From Zygnema circumcarinatum (lineage: Eukaryota; Streptophyta; Zygnematophyceae; Zygnematales; Zygnemataceae), in the NCBI GenBank assembly GCA_037447605.1, contig CM074804.1, forward strand, positions 8,597,356 to 8,661,355: a DNA stretch of 64,000 nt. Reading direction: 5' to 3'. Position numbers and translations under genes: made by a program. Under the pieces are notes generated by a model. The model was given only the letters and a program-made list of their open reading frames with translations, was not told the DNA's origin and did no database searches. The stretch's first letter is position 1. Each line of letters opens with the position of its first letter. Positions 15,416 through 26,684 of this stretch are shown here, piece by piece.

Positions 15416-18400
15416 ATGGCGGAGGCGCAAGGCCATGGCGGGCAGGGCGAGAAGGAGGAGGAGGATGCCGCCCTCCGCGAGGCGGCGCTCCTGCTGGAGC
15501 GCGCGGAGGGCGAGTGTTACGGGCGGCGTGCGGCCCTCGGCGCGGAGGCGGGGCGGCGGCTCGCGGCGGCGGGCGGTCCTCGGCGGGTGGCGGGCCTCCT
15601 GCGCGCGCTCGCCCTCGCCGGCCCCTCCGCCTCCGCGGGGCCCGCGGGCGTGCGCGACCTCTCCGGGGCGCACAGGGCTGTGGCGGGAGCGCAGCGGCGC
15701 GGCGCGGCTGGGGGCGGCCTCGCCGCGCACTTGGTGCTGGCGGCCGCCGCGGCCTCCAGGACGAGCTTGGGCGCGCTCAAGGCCGCCGTGGAGTCTCCGA
15801 GCCGCCGCTTCCTGCCGCTCGCCTGCACGGAGTTCGTGCGCCAGGCGGAGAGCGGAGAGGCGATAACGCAGCAGCTGTTGGCGTCTCCGCCTGCAACTCA
15901 GAAACTCCTGCTCCTCGCCTGCGTGAAGCAGAGGAAGACGACTGTCCTCGATTGGTTCGTGGAGCAGGCGGTGGGGAAAGGGGAGGCTAAGGCAGCTGCC
16001 GGTGTGCTCCATGGCTGCAGCGAGGATGTTGTCATGCGGTACCTTGGAACTCTGAAGGAAAGTGGCGGAGTCAGAGTACTAAAGATCGCAAAATTCCATG
16101 GCCGTGTATTGCTCCGCATGCTCCGTTCAGAGTTGGAGGCAGCGCGGGGTTCGGAGGCCGGCGTGTGGGCTCGGTGGGGCGGCTCCTTCGACTGGGACTC
16201 CGTGCTGGCGAGCGAGCCGTCGCTCTGCGCGGAGTTGTTCGCACTGTTCGCGGCGCGGCCCCCCCGCCAGGCCGTCCCGAGAAGCAGCCGCGCCTTCCTC
16301 CTCACGGAGGCTTTTTGCTTGCCGGGCAGCGCCAAGGCGGCGGAGACGCTTGACCTCCCCGAAATACCGCCCTTACTAGCGGCACGCATGTCGCTGCTGC
16401 TTGCGGTCGCGCGTGAGTGCTGCGTTGAAATGCTGCGAAGCGCAGGCCTCTGCCAGGTCCAGGCAGGCGGAGTGGCGTACCTACTGCCCGACGGATTCTG
16501 GCGCTCTAGCTTTATGTCAAAGAACTTGGGCAAACTCTTTCCGGACCTGTTCAGCCTGGCGCGCATTGTGGGGGACGCCTTCACTGCGGAAAGGTTTTGT
16601 GCAGCAGCCATGTTAGGGGATGCAGGAGGCATTTTAGATGAAATGGTAGTGGAATTCTATTTCACGACGCGGCGAGGCTCTGTGTCGCCCCTTCTGGGGG
16701 AGCAGCAGGCTGTGACGTGGTATCGATGGCTGCTGGATGTTCTGCTGAAGGTTCGGCCCGCAAAAGCTGACTTTGGCGCTGCGGTAAGGCGGCATATGTT
16801 TGGCGCACAGGAAGCGGCCAAGGAAAAGGCGGCTCTCCGCGTCCAGCAGTACTGGGACTCGCTGGTGGACCGACTGCTGAGCACAGCGCTGCGGTACTTC
16901 ACCTCGTGTGCGCTGAAAAAGCCTCTCGCAGACTTCCTAAAACAGATGACGGAGTTTCTCGAGGACTCGGGAGAAGTAGCGAGGCTAGCGAGGCGGACGG
17001 TAGGGGACGCGGTGCGGGAGGCTCAGCACGTGTGGGGGTGGTTGCTGGACTTTGGGGCGCATTTTTATACCCAGAGGGCTCCGGGCGCTCTCCTGTGGCA
17101 GGATCTCGTTCTGTGGGAGGAGGGGGCTGCCGAGGGAGAGAGGCGGCTGAAGCTGAGGGCCTGCTGGCAGTCTTGGGAGATCCCTTACGCTCTTAGACTC
17201 CTCCGAAAACAGCAGCTCTGGGAGGGGATGAAGGACTGTCTCCAAAATGACAAAGAACTGGGAGAGAAAGTGTACTTAACTTTGTCCACAAGATGGAATG
17301 AAGCCTATCCAGGACTGATGGGCGAAGAAGACATTTCCTTTGAAATGTTTTCAAGGTGGTGGAACGCATCTGCTCTGCCTGCTCTTGGCGAGAGGGCCCG
17401 TTTCTCTTTTGAAACCAGGCAGTTGTGGATTCGCATGCTGAAATCCGCCTCTCCCGCCACCCGTCTGGCAGCCCTGTCTGCTCTGAGCCCCGAGCAGATG
17501 GACGCTCTCTTGCGCTGCTGGGAGGGCTCCATGGGTGCATTGGCGGGCCTGCTGCCCCGCGGAAGCGCGGTCGTCTTGCGATTCCTCGAGAGGGCGCAGG
17601 GCGGTGACCGGGAGGAGCTGGAGGCCTTTCTGGACATCGGGCTCGCCGGTCAGCGGAGGGAGTTTGAAAAGCGCGCAAGCGCGGGCAGCGTGCAGGGCCG
17701 CCACCTCGCCTGCCGCGTCCTGCTGGCGGCCTCGCTCAGAGGGGGACTCGCCAAGGAGGTCATCGTCACTCTGCAATGGCTCGCTGCCAGGGCTCGGAAT
17801 GCCCGTCCACAGAGCCGGGCGTTCATTCTCGAGCAGCTTCTCGAGCGAGATGCAGAACTCCTCGACGTATGCTGCCCATCCATGGAGGCTGATGATTCGG
17901 AACGAGGTCGTCAAGGCATGGGTTTCTCGCTTGATTCTGTAGAGGAGGCTGACTCTGCATCTCTTGTTTCTGACCAAGATAAGGAGCGCAAGCTGCAGGA
18001 AGCACAGGGCATTCGTGGAGATTCTGTATACGCAGACGGCGAGCTTGAAGTCATTGCCACAGCATTTTCTGAAGTGTGGCGGCAGTTGACGTCTGATCTG
18101 CTGAATTCCCCAGACGTGTCAACGCCGGAGCTTGAATCTCTGCCCGGTAGGATCGCTGAATTTGGAGACTCCGTGAAGCAGCATGTGTTGAAGCGACTGC
18201 AGGAGGGCTGCTCATTGGAGGGGGCGTTTCGCGTATGGTGGCGCCTTGCGAGCCACTTGCAGTATGAGGTGAGGTTTTCTTCCACTCCCTCTCTCCCCTC
18301 CTACTGATCTCCCTCTAAGAAATCCATATGGGACGGCAGGACAGACAGGCTGATTAGCCAATCCAGTGGCATTTGGGCGGGCAGGTTCGCGTCCGGCAGT

Positions 18401-21400
18401 GCGGCGGGCAGCTTCACGGGGAGGAGGCCGTCTTCTTTCGCTGCAGCCGAGGGCCCCCTCGCGAGAGGCCGCCCTCCGCGGAAGTTTGCCGCGCTGTGGT
18501 GGACGCCACGGTACAAGATTACGCAGCGTTCTTCCCCTCCGCGGCGGTCGAGGATGCGCTGGCAAGCCAGTGCCTCATACACCTCCTGCGATTTTGTGGA
18601 AGGTGCTGGCGGGAAGTCCCCCTTCTTGTGCAGGCTGTCACTCGCTTATCTCAGAGGTGGAGGGATCTGTGTGAGAAAGATGAAAACGGAATACTGATAA
18701 CGCCTGTGGGGAACGACGACTTTTTCCCCGTGGAACAGCTGTTATGTAGCGAAGTGTATTCGTCGTCGGATTGGTGGAAACATGCGCACAACTGGAAAGG
18801 GGAAGCGCAAGTGTTAGTAGAAGTTTTGGACATGTTGGTGAGGTCCGACCTCGCTCCAAAGTACTTTTTGATGTGGTGGCGGCTGCACCTTCTCCAGGCG
18901 GGCCCCTCCGCCATGGCCAAGCGGCAAGCGCGCTTGACCTGCGCCCGGCGGGCCCTCGCAGTGAGCCCCTCCCTCGCCCTCTTCCGGTGCGTGTGGAGGA
19001 CGCTCGCGGCCTACGACCAGCCCTGCCTCTCGCCCTGCTTGGGGGGGCCGCCCCCTGCCGCCGCCGCGCACCGCAAGGCCTTCCTGCCCGCCTCAGACTT
19101 GGCGGCGGGGTGGGGGGTTCAGCCACAGCTCAAGCGGCGGAGCCACAGCCGCAGAAAGCGACGGCCGGAGCAGGTGTTCGTGTACAGAGAGAGCGACGCT
19201 GCTGTTGACGCGTATCCTCTTCCCGCCACGTGGCATTTGCATCGCCTGACAGCTGCCCAAAGCAGGGCGTTAGAGGCGCAGTTGGTGGCGCAGATGAGCA
19301 CCGACGGGCTTGCTTTGGAGAGGAGGGCCCTCTCCGCGAAGCGGCTCTGCCGCCTCCCCACCTTCGACCCGCACACGGTCGTGGCTGCCCTTGTGAAGGC
19401 CGGCGGCGCGCTCTCGGCCACTGCTGGAGAAGGTGAGGGGGGGTCCGCGGCCGGAACTGGCTGGACCGAAGGGCAATCCGCAAGCTGTCTTACAGACGAG
19501 AGCGACTTTGAAATGGTGGATGTGGCAGCAGCCACTGGAGAGGAAAGAGGTGAGGGGAAGGGGGAGGGGGAGGGGGAGGGGGAGGAGGAGGAGGAGGGAC
19601 ACACGGATCTGCGGGTTGACGGGGCGGGACAGATTGAAGAGATGCTAGAGCCGCTGGAAATTTCTACGCCTGAGGAAGGCCGAGATCCCCCTGTACATGG
19701 GACGAAGGGGAAGACCCGTCTCCCGTCTTCAGTGCCTCCCTTGGTGGGCATGGAGCAGCTGGCCCCTAAGATGCCGCCCCTTGTCCTCACCACGTTGCTG
19801 CGGGGTCTCACTCGACTAGATGAACCCCTCTCTGCCGTCAGCTTCGTCACTGCTCCAGCATTTTTGCGATCTCATGGCACAATCGCCATGGCATTTCTGC
19901 GCCACATTCGAAAGTTCCTTTCACGAGACGATGACTTCTACGACATACTGCACAGTCTGCTCGCAGGGAGACGACGCGAGGCTGTGACAGTGAGTTCGGC
20001 TTCTTCTCCCAAGTAGCAGTAGTGAGCTGCGAGTGCAAGAGTTGCGGCCTCACTGCCCTATCCTGCTTGCTTGCTGCAGCTAAGTGTGCTGAAGGAGGTC
20101 GTTCGCTTACTGGCAATGGCCGGTTCGCAGCGCTGCCTCGACCTTATCTTGCGTGAGCGCAGCCGCCCCGGGGCGCATCGGGATGTCCTGCTCGCGGTAT
20201 CCATCCATCCCTCCCTTTCTCCCTCCCTCCCNNNNNNNNNNCCCCTTCCCCTCCCCCTCCCTCCCTCCCTGAAGGGAGGCATGCAGGCGAGGCTCAAGAT
20301 GTGGAAGTTCCAGAAGGTACATGCGATGTAAAAGCCTTCACAACCTTGGCTCACCTTGACGCCGGTGCCATTCATCCATTGGTTGCAGGTCCTCCAGTCG
20401 TTGGCGCGGGCCCTCGCGAGTCCCGGAGGCGCGCGGGTCCTTCCTGCGCTGGCCCTGGCCGGCCTCCCCGCGCGGGCCAGAACGCCGGAGAATCTCATCC
20501 CGTACCTCTCCATCGTCCCGAGCTCGTGGGAATCCTCGCAGAAACCGAACTTGCAGCCCTTCCTCCGGCACGGCCCGCCCTGTCTGCGGGCCTTCGCTGC
20601 GCAGCTGGAGGAGCTGCCTCGCATCGTCCTCCCCTCGGACGTCTCCGCAGTCTTCTTTCGCGACGCGCTGCTGCCTCTCTGCGCCGACTCTTTCTGGCCG
20701 CAGTCCGCCGCCTCGGGGGGTGTGCAGAAAGACGCGGAGGAGCGGTGGGCACTGCAGGCGTTGGCCAAGGCATCGCTCAAGCCCTGGGTGTACCCTGAAT
20801 CCCCCGTTGCCGGGACAGCTCCATTGGTTGCTGTCCTTGTCGCAGAGCTTACAGACCTTTCCCCGTCTAAGCTTGGATTTTCTGACGCTAAAAACGCGCT
20901 GGCCGTTGCAAACGACCACGTTCAGATTCTCTGCCAGGAGTATCTGTTCCTCTGCCCGACATTACCTCTGGTAGCCCTTGGCACACCTTGCCTCGACGAC
21001 TTGTTCTGCTCTCCCGCATGGAAGGGCGTGCAAGAAGTGACAGCCACCCTCTGCAAGGCCCTCGCGTCCCCCGAGGCCATCCTGCCGCCCGGAGGAGGGC
21101 AGGCCGGGCCCCGCGAGGTCCGCGTGGCGGCGTACGGCCGAGCGCAGCGCTTCCTAAGGGCGGTGCGCAGGTCGCCCCCCTCGCCCGCCCGCCGCCCCGC
21201 AAACCTCCTGTCCTCCTCCTCCTCCTCCTCCTCCGCCGATTCCGAGGTGCTGGCGGCGCTCGCCGTCGCAGAGTACAAGGAGGTCTGCTCCGTGCTGGCT
21301 CCCGCGGAGGGTCTCGGCCCCCTCCTGAGCGAGGAGGTGTACTCGGCCAAGCTGTGCTTCTTAGAGCAGCGAGGACACTATTCAGCGTTCTGCCCGGGCT

Positions 21401-23198
21401 TCAACAACTTCTCTGAAACGTGGCCCGCTTTGCTGCCGGTATTCAGACCTCATGCGAGGGCGCTATTCTGCAGCAGGCTTGCGGAAACTTTGCACCTCGC
21501 CCTTCCAGTGCCTTTTGAAAGGAGCGCCACGTGGTGGAAAGAGCAGTACGACGAGGTGAAGAAGTATGAGGAATGGATCACCAAGCAAAGCATGGCAGTG
21601 CAGCACAGTTGGCAATTAATCAAAATGGATCTCTTAGAAGGGGGCAAGTCTGCGGACGTTGATGCAGCAGCTGTGCAGGAAGAGCTTGCATCTTCATCGA
21701 CATTGGCCGTAGCTCATCTGAGGACTGGAAATGTTCCAGCCGCTGCGGACCTTTGCTCGAATGCTGTGAAGCTTCTAAGGCACGCGCTGAAGGACGGTGG
21801 CGGGGAGGGCATCCGGCCGCTGCAGCGGCTGCCTGACGCGTGGCTTCGCAGGCACGCGGAGGGCCCTCTGCAGGAGGGGCGGGTCGCAGGGCTGCTATGC
21901 CGGGCTCTGCTTCAAACCGAATTGCTTCCTGTTCGCCCTCCGCCAAGGCCCCTGCGAGGGCTCGAGGACTGGGTCATGGAGCACTGCTCGGGGGATGCGC
22001 TCTTCACCTACGTCAAGGTGATGGTCGAGGAAGCTGCGGGTCATCTCTGCGACTGGGGGGAAATGGCAATCCCGGGTTTGGCGAGGCACGTGTTGGATCT
22101 TCTGCAGCAGATACGAGGAATTACAGGAAGTGACCTGCTCACGAGTGACAGCAGGAAGAGGAAATGCGAGTCAGAGCTCACTGGCGAAAGGCCCTTTGGA
22201 ATTTTGTTGGAGAGGATTCTTAGTTATTCGGCGGCACAGTGCGTCGCGGGGGGGGGTCCTGGTGGCTTTCAGGAAAGCTCTGATCTTCCAAAACGCGAGA
22301 TTTCGTTTCCCTTCTATTTGTTCTTCCAAGAGGTCACTCTCGGTGCTCTCGGCGCGTTCCCTCACGTCCTTGCAGATGGGTACACTCCCAGAGTTCGCGC
22401 CATTGCCATGGAGGCGCTGGTTCAAGTGCTTGACGAGCACTGCACTGGTTCAGAGCCCGAAGCGGCGCTGCACGCGAAAGCAGGTGACATTCTGAAGAGG
22501 GCCTTCACTCTGGAGGGGGAGCGGGGGGGACCCTCCGCCTGCCTGCTCTCTGCGCAGTGGGCCGTGGCGGCGCTGCTCGCGGGGGAGGGCGCGGCCTCAC
22601 GGGCGGAGGGCTTCGCCGAGAACGTGCTGGGCACTGCGTGGAGGGAGAGGGAGAGGGAGAGGGAGGGGAAGAGGGAGAGGGAAAGGGAGTGGGAGAGGGA
22701 AAGGGAGTGGGAGAGGGAGAGGGAGGGAGAGGGAGAGGGAGAGGGAGAGGGAGAGGGAGAGGGAGAGGGAGAGGGAGAGGAGAGGGAGAGGGAGAGGGAG
22801 AGGAGAGGGAGAGGAGAGGGAGAGGGAGAGGAGAGGGAGAGGGAGAGGGAGAGGGAGAGGAGAGGGAGAGGGAGAGGGAGAGGAGGGAGAGAGGGAGAGG
22901 GAGGAGGGAGAGGGAGAGGGAGAGGGAGAGGGAGGAGGGAGAGGGAGAGGGAGAGGGAGAGGGAGAGAGGGAGAGGGAGAGGACGAGGGAGGAGGCCCCG
23001 TCCAAGTCCAAGGGGAGGCGGCGGCTCGCGCTCGTTGTGCTGCAGGAGGCGGCGGAAGTGTGCGCGCGGAGGGAGGCGGCCGCCGGCGGGCGCCTCGCGT
23101 GGCCGGAGGAGCTCCTCGCGCTGCTGGCGGCCATGGAGGCGGCCGAGGACCCCTGCCTCGCCTGGGCGGCCAAGGTGACCGCTGTCTGTCTCCGCTAG
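15416..23198 (+). CDS. Giant predicted helical protein, function unrecognised
   Basis: Exons in phase 0 are 15416-18268 (951 codons), 18385-19989 (535), 20080-20196 (39), 20275-20316 (14), 20389-22623 (745) and 23046-23198 (50 plus stop), about 2,330 aa. The sequence is almost entirely Ala/Leu/Arg-rich amphipathic helix, suggesting a HEAT/ARM-like solenoid. No catalytic motif, signal peptide or membrane segment is visible. An acidic Glu/Gly low-complexity stretch encoded by 19550-19600 splits the second exon. Aromatic-rich helices such as SSDWWKHAHNWKG and PKYFLMWWRLHLLQ may help a search. The last intron is proposed to remove a GGGAGA array; reading through it keeps a frame open but yields repeat-derived Arg/Glu/Gly and a different C-terminus. 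A donor-like GTGACC at 23176 could add further exons. An assembly gap lies in the intron after exon 3. Confidence 0.7.
20232..20241. other. Assembly gap (10 N)
   Basis: Ten N bases interrupt a CCCTCC-type pyrimidine repeat inside an intron of the giant gene. The true length is unknown. Confidence 0.99.
22637..22992 (+). repeat. (GGGAGA)n array in the giant gene
   Basis: About 350 bp of GGGAGA hexamers with GGAGA and GGGAGGA variants. Because the unit is six bases with few length variants, long frames stay open through it. I place it in an intron (22624-23045) because the downstream frame that looks like protein (QEAAEVCARREAAAGG, EELLALLAAMEAAEDP) is not the one that runs through the array. 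Confidence 0.9.
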
Positions 23199-23852
23199 CT
23201 AGAGGGCGCGCCGACACTGTGAGGAGGACGCTTTTAACGTTTGGGGGCATACTCGATAGAGCCGAACTTCAACTTCCACCTGCAGAAGCACTGCATTGAT
23301 GATCTTTTTGTAAATAGCATTATAATCCGTTTCTTTAATTAATAAAATGCTGCCGCTGCTGGAAGTTGAAATTTTAGCTCTTTTATAGGCGCAGTCTGCG
23401 CTTTCCTTCATACTGCACACTCGTCGCACTTTAGTCGGAATGGCACAGCCATTAGAGACAAATGCGGGTCACACCCTCAGCATGCGCACACCAATCTCAT
23501 TTAGAGCACTTGTTGCGACAGGAACCTCGATGCTCGTCAACTTGGACCCAATTGTTTAAATTGTTTTGTACATTCTCATCCATTTCAACGCGGTGCAAAC
23601 TAGAATTTTGTTTGCTTATGCTTATGCTTTTGTTTTTAGTCCCTACAACTGCTTTGTGAGGTACACGGCATGTGATTGGCCTGTTTGGCAGTGAGGTGAG
23701 AGTTTCGCTTCTTGTTCACAGCCTCCTCCTCCCCAGCACGCGCACCTCCACATTTTCGCAAATCCAGAGCCGAGCAGCAGGGGCTTGCTCGGTGCCAGCA
23801 GCGGCCTGCCTGCCTGTCATGTTTCGCCACGTGTACCAGTTTTAGCGCTTTC
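23199..23852. other. Convergent 3' spacer between the giant gene and RPB6
   Basis: This 0.65-kb interval carries AATAAA at 23341-23346, about 145 bp past the giant gene's stop. No coding exon is evident; the region right of it is the RPB6 3' UTR. Confidence 0.6.
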
Positions 23853-26401
23853 TCAGTTGGTGCCAACCTGACGGCGCCACGAGTCTTCGATGATGAGCTC
23901 TTCCAGCGACCAGTCTTCATAACTGGACAAACGAGAAGTGCGCAGCTGATTCAGGCCCTAAAGCATACGCAATGGTTGCAGAAAACAAGTCAAATGCACT
24001 CTCGTGTTTTACGCAGTTTTAAGTTTCTTCTGTTAAAAAAAACACAACACGAAAACATTGTACGACTGTCCCTGGCAGTGCAATGAAACGCTTAGAAGTC
24101 GACTGCTGTCCAAGACGGGATGATGCTGCAATTAGCTTTGTGGATCAATGGTGAAAAAATGACCTGTACTCAAAACATCAAATTCTCAAGCAACAAAAGA
24201 TGCTGGATCCATACAACATACATCCGCGGAAAGCTGCTTACTGCAGTCTCTCCGCAAGCCTCACCTGCCATCTGGAAGATATCTCCTGATCGTAAACGGA
24301 ATCTTCTTCTCCCGCAGTTCTTTCATTGCAATCTGCAAAGTAGAAACTCATTGCAAACATCCGTCCGCATTACCAAAAGAATGCCGCGAAACAAGCACGC
24401 GCGCGATACCTATTTAAGGCGATCAACTGGGAGGACTATCCAAATCAACAAACCGAGCGACCAAAGTACCGACATGCATATACACCAGTTAATGCTCCAC
24501 CAACTAATAGAACCTTGTCAATTTAGCATATGAAATAGGAGCATGCTCTACAGTAATATGCATTGGCACCGTCAACACAACCTTGTATCTCCGTAGTGAA
24601 CGCTAGGGAAGAGAGAGTGAAAATGAACATGGTATGTAGCTGTGTCTCTAGGTCTCTAAAACAAAAACAGTAGAAGCAAATCAAAGAGGTTTAAGTCCAG
24701 TCTTGCGAATTTCAAAGTGCGTATCATGCAACACTAAAGTTAATCTACCATCTGCTCCAACATGACTTCTGAAGCAGACAACTTCAAAGACTGTTCACCA
24801 ACAAGGCTACAGGCCGTTCACTATTACAACAGTCCATTCCAACACAAAAAAATTCAACATCTTTCAACATATTCATGAAAGGAAGACCTTTCTGCATGCG
24901 CACATGACAAGAAAAGACTTCCTTCGGTTGCCTTAAAAAACTGACCTCCAAAGGATCCGTCTCTCCTGCAAGCTCCACCATGACTGGCGCGTTCATGCTG
25001 GCAATCCGCCGACAAAGAACGACTTATGAGAGCCTCCAGTTGTTTCTTATACGCAAAGCAAGCAAGCTATGGGGCGGTTCAACGACCCAAAGAAAGGCTA
25101 TTCACTGCTTCCAAGAGAGCTTCCCTTCGTAGGAGAGGCAGACACAATGAAGTGCCTGGAAACAGGCTCCAATACCTCTTCTACTTAGAAAGAGTCGCTC
25201 AATTGTACATAAACATACGTAATCTGACAGCCTATTATCAACATCATGCTTCGGTTAGATAAAGCCAACATGTGCCACTAAAATCATCTAGAAACCCATC
25301 GTCTGGCAAATGACATTCTGTGACAAACAAGAACTCGAGTGCATCCCATCCTCGACAAAACCTGATCAACTTTGATCAACAAGTTTTCAAGTCTTCTGAA
25401 GTTAATTTAAGAAGATATGATCCTCGCTGCCTTCCTTATTCCTCACAAAAATAGAAATGCCAGCATTTGTAAGCCGACCTTATTTGAAGAGCTCTTGTGC
25501 CCAGCACCCGCGCTCTTTCGTACTTAGTCATGAACTTGGTTGTTTTTCGCGGTCTATTCGTCAGTTGTTCGGGCTCACTGTCCCTTATCTCGAGACCATC
25601 CGCGGGCACCCCGCCTGCATCTTCTTCCTTCTCTTCCTCTGCCTCCTCTTCCTAGTGAGACCGAAACCAGCCGACAACCCACAAGAATTTAATCACTTGT
25701 TTCCATGAGACAGGCCTTCGCGAAGGGCGGCTTGCCATGTTAATTGGCAATAAACCAAAAGCCTCGGGGCCTTTCAGCATTCATCACACGTTCTCACGGA
25801 CTGTTATATCTTTCTGATAATTACTTTTTCCCATCATCAATGTAACTTCCTATCCCACTTGCGCTATCGTAATGAGCAGACACCTTCCCTGTGTCTGTCT
25901 TACAACTTAAGCATCTACCTTTAGCTCCGAATATAGAAACAAGAGTGTGAAACTTTGCAATCCTGCATAATTGGAGAGTTTGCCAATCGCCTTTACATGG
26001 TGTAAGAATGATATGCATGATCCAAAGAAGTAAAGAAGCAGCATGTAAAAAAAAGGGGACGGGAGAAGGGGAACAACTAAGTATGAAAGCATCGCTACAA
26101 AAAAAGAAATTCCAAATTATAAGTTAGCTTCAACTTATTCCTCCAGAGATTCGACCCTCATTCAGGTAATCCTGCAACGGCCTTGAGAGTCTGCGCAAGA
26201 GAGCGAGGAGAGAAGCGCGGAGCCAGACCTCCAATTCCGGAGCTTCGGGCTCGTCTTCGTACCTGCGCGGAGCCACGCGGGGGGGGGTGGCAGGGAGTCA
26301 GCAGACAGCGCGCCGCACGGGCAGGAGGGCAACAGGGCAGCAGGGCCGGCGCGCTCTCACCCGCCGTCCCCGCCGTAGTCGTCACCCTCCTCGTCCGCCA
26401 T
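23853..26401 (-). CDS. RPB6: RNA polymerases I/II/III shared subunit RPABC2 (RPB6)
   Basis: RPB6 is the omega-like subunit that clamps the largest subunit in all three nuclear RNA polymerases. Six exons join exactly in phase: 26401-26361, 26262-26229, 25651-25479, 24997-24946, 24332-24265 and 23922-23853, totalling 438 nt and 145 aa, the usual length. The acidic N-terminus (MADEEGDDYGGDGG, then EDEPEAPELE) is family-typical. The conserved core reads TTKFMTKYERARVLGTRALQ, SMNAPVMVELAGETDPLE, IAMKELREKKIPFTIRRYLP and SYEDWSLEELIIEDSW, ending RRQVGTN. Exons of 34-70 nt explain why the gene is easily missed. The ATG at 26401 has the GCCATGG context and lies 283 bp from a candidate first exon of the dynein gene on the other strand. 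Confidence 0.97.
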
Positions 26402-26684
26402 GGCCGCCCGCCCGCTCGCCGCTGCCGCCGCTGCCGCCGCTTCCCTCGCTCCCTCTCCCTCTCTCTCCCTCCCTCCCTCCCTCCCTCCCTCTCCCAGCGA
26501 CGCGCTCGCGCTCGCGCTCGCGCTTCTCGACGAGAGGCGAAACGGGTGACGGGTCACTTCAGCCCGCGCGTCGCTGCGCGTTCAAAAAGGTCCCCCCGGC
26601 GGGCGGGCGGGCGGCCGGCGGGCAGAGGCAGGCAGGCCGCAGGCAGCGGAGGGAGGCAGGGAGGGAGAGAGGGGTCGAGGGAGG
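26402..26684. promoter_or_regulatory. Divergent promoter between RPB6 and the dynein gene
   Basis: A short GC-rich interval with a CCCTCC-type pyrimidine repeat (about 26455-26492) next to the RPB6 start, CGCGCTCG repeats and purine-rich GGGAGG sequence towards the other gene. No TATA box is seen. Confidence 0.5.

Noticed and set aside
15152-16012. Minus-strand protein opposite the start of the giant gene
   Set aside because: Arg/Gly/Pro-rich shadow of a GC-rich coding exon, with no motif and no supporting splice structure.
22557-23250. Gly/Glu/Arg-rich proteins through the GGGAGA array
   Set aside because: Repeat-derived in every frame. Only the short tail after 23046 looks like real protein, and it was assigned to the giant gene.
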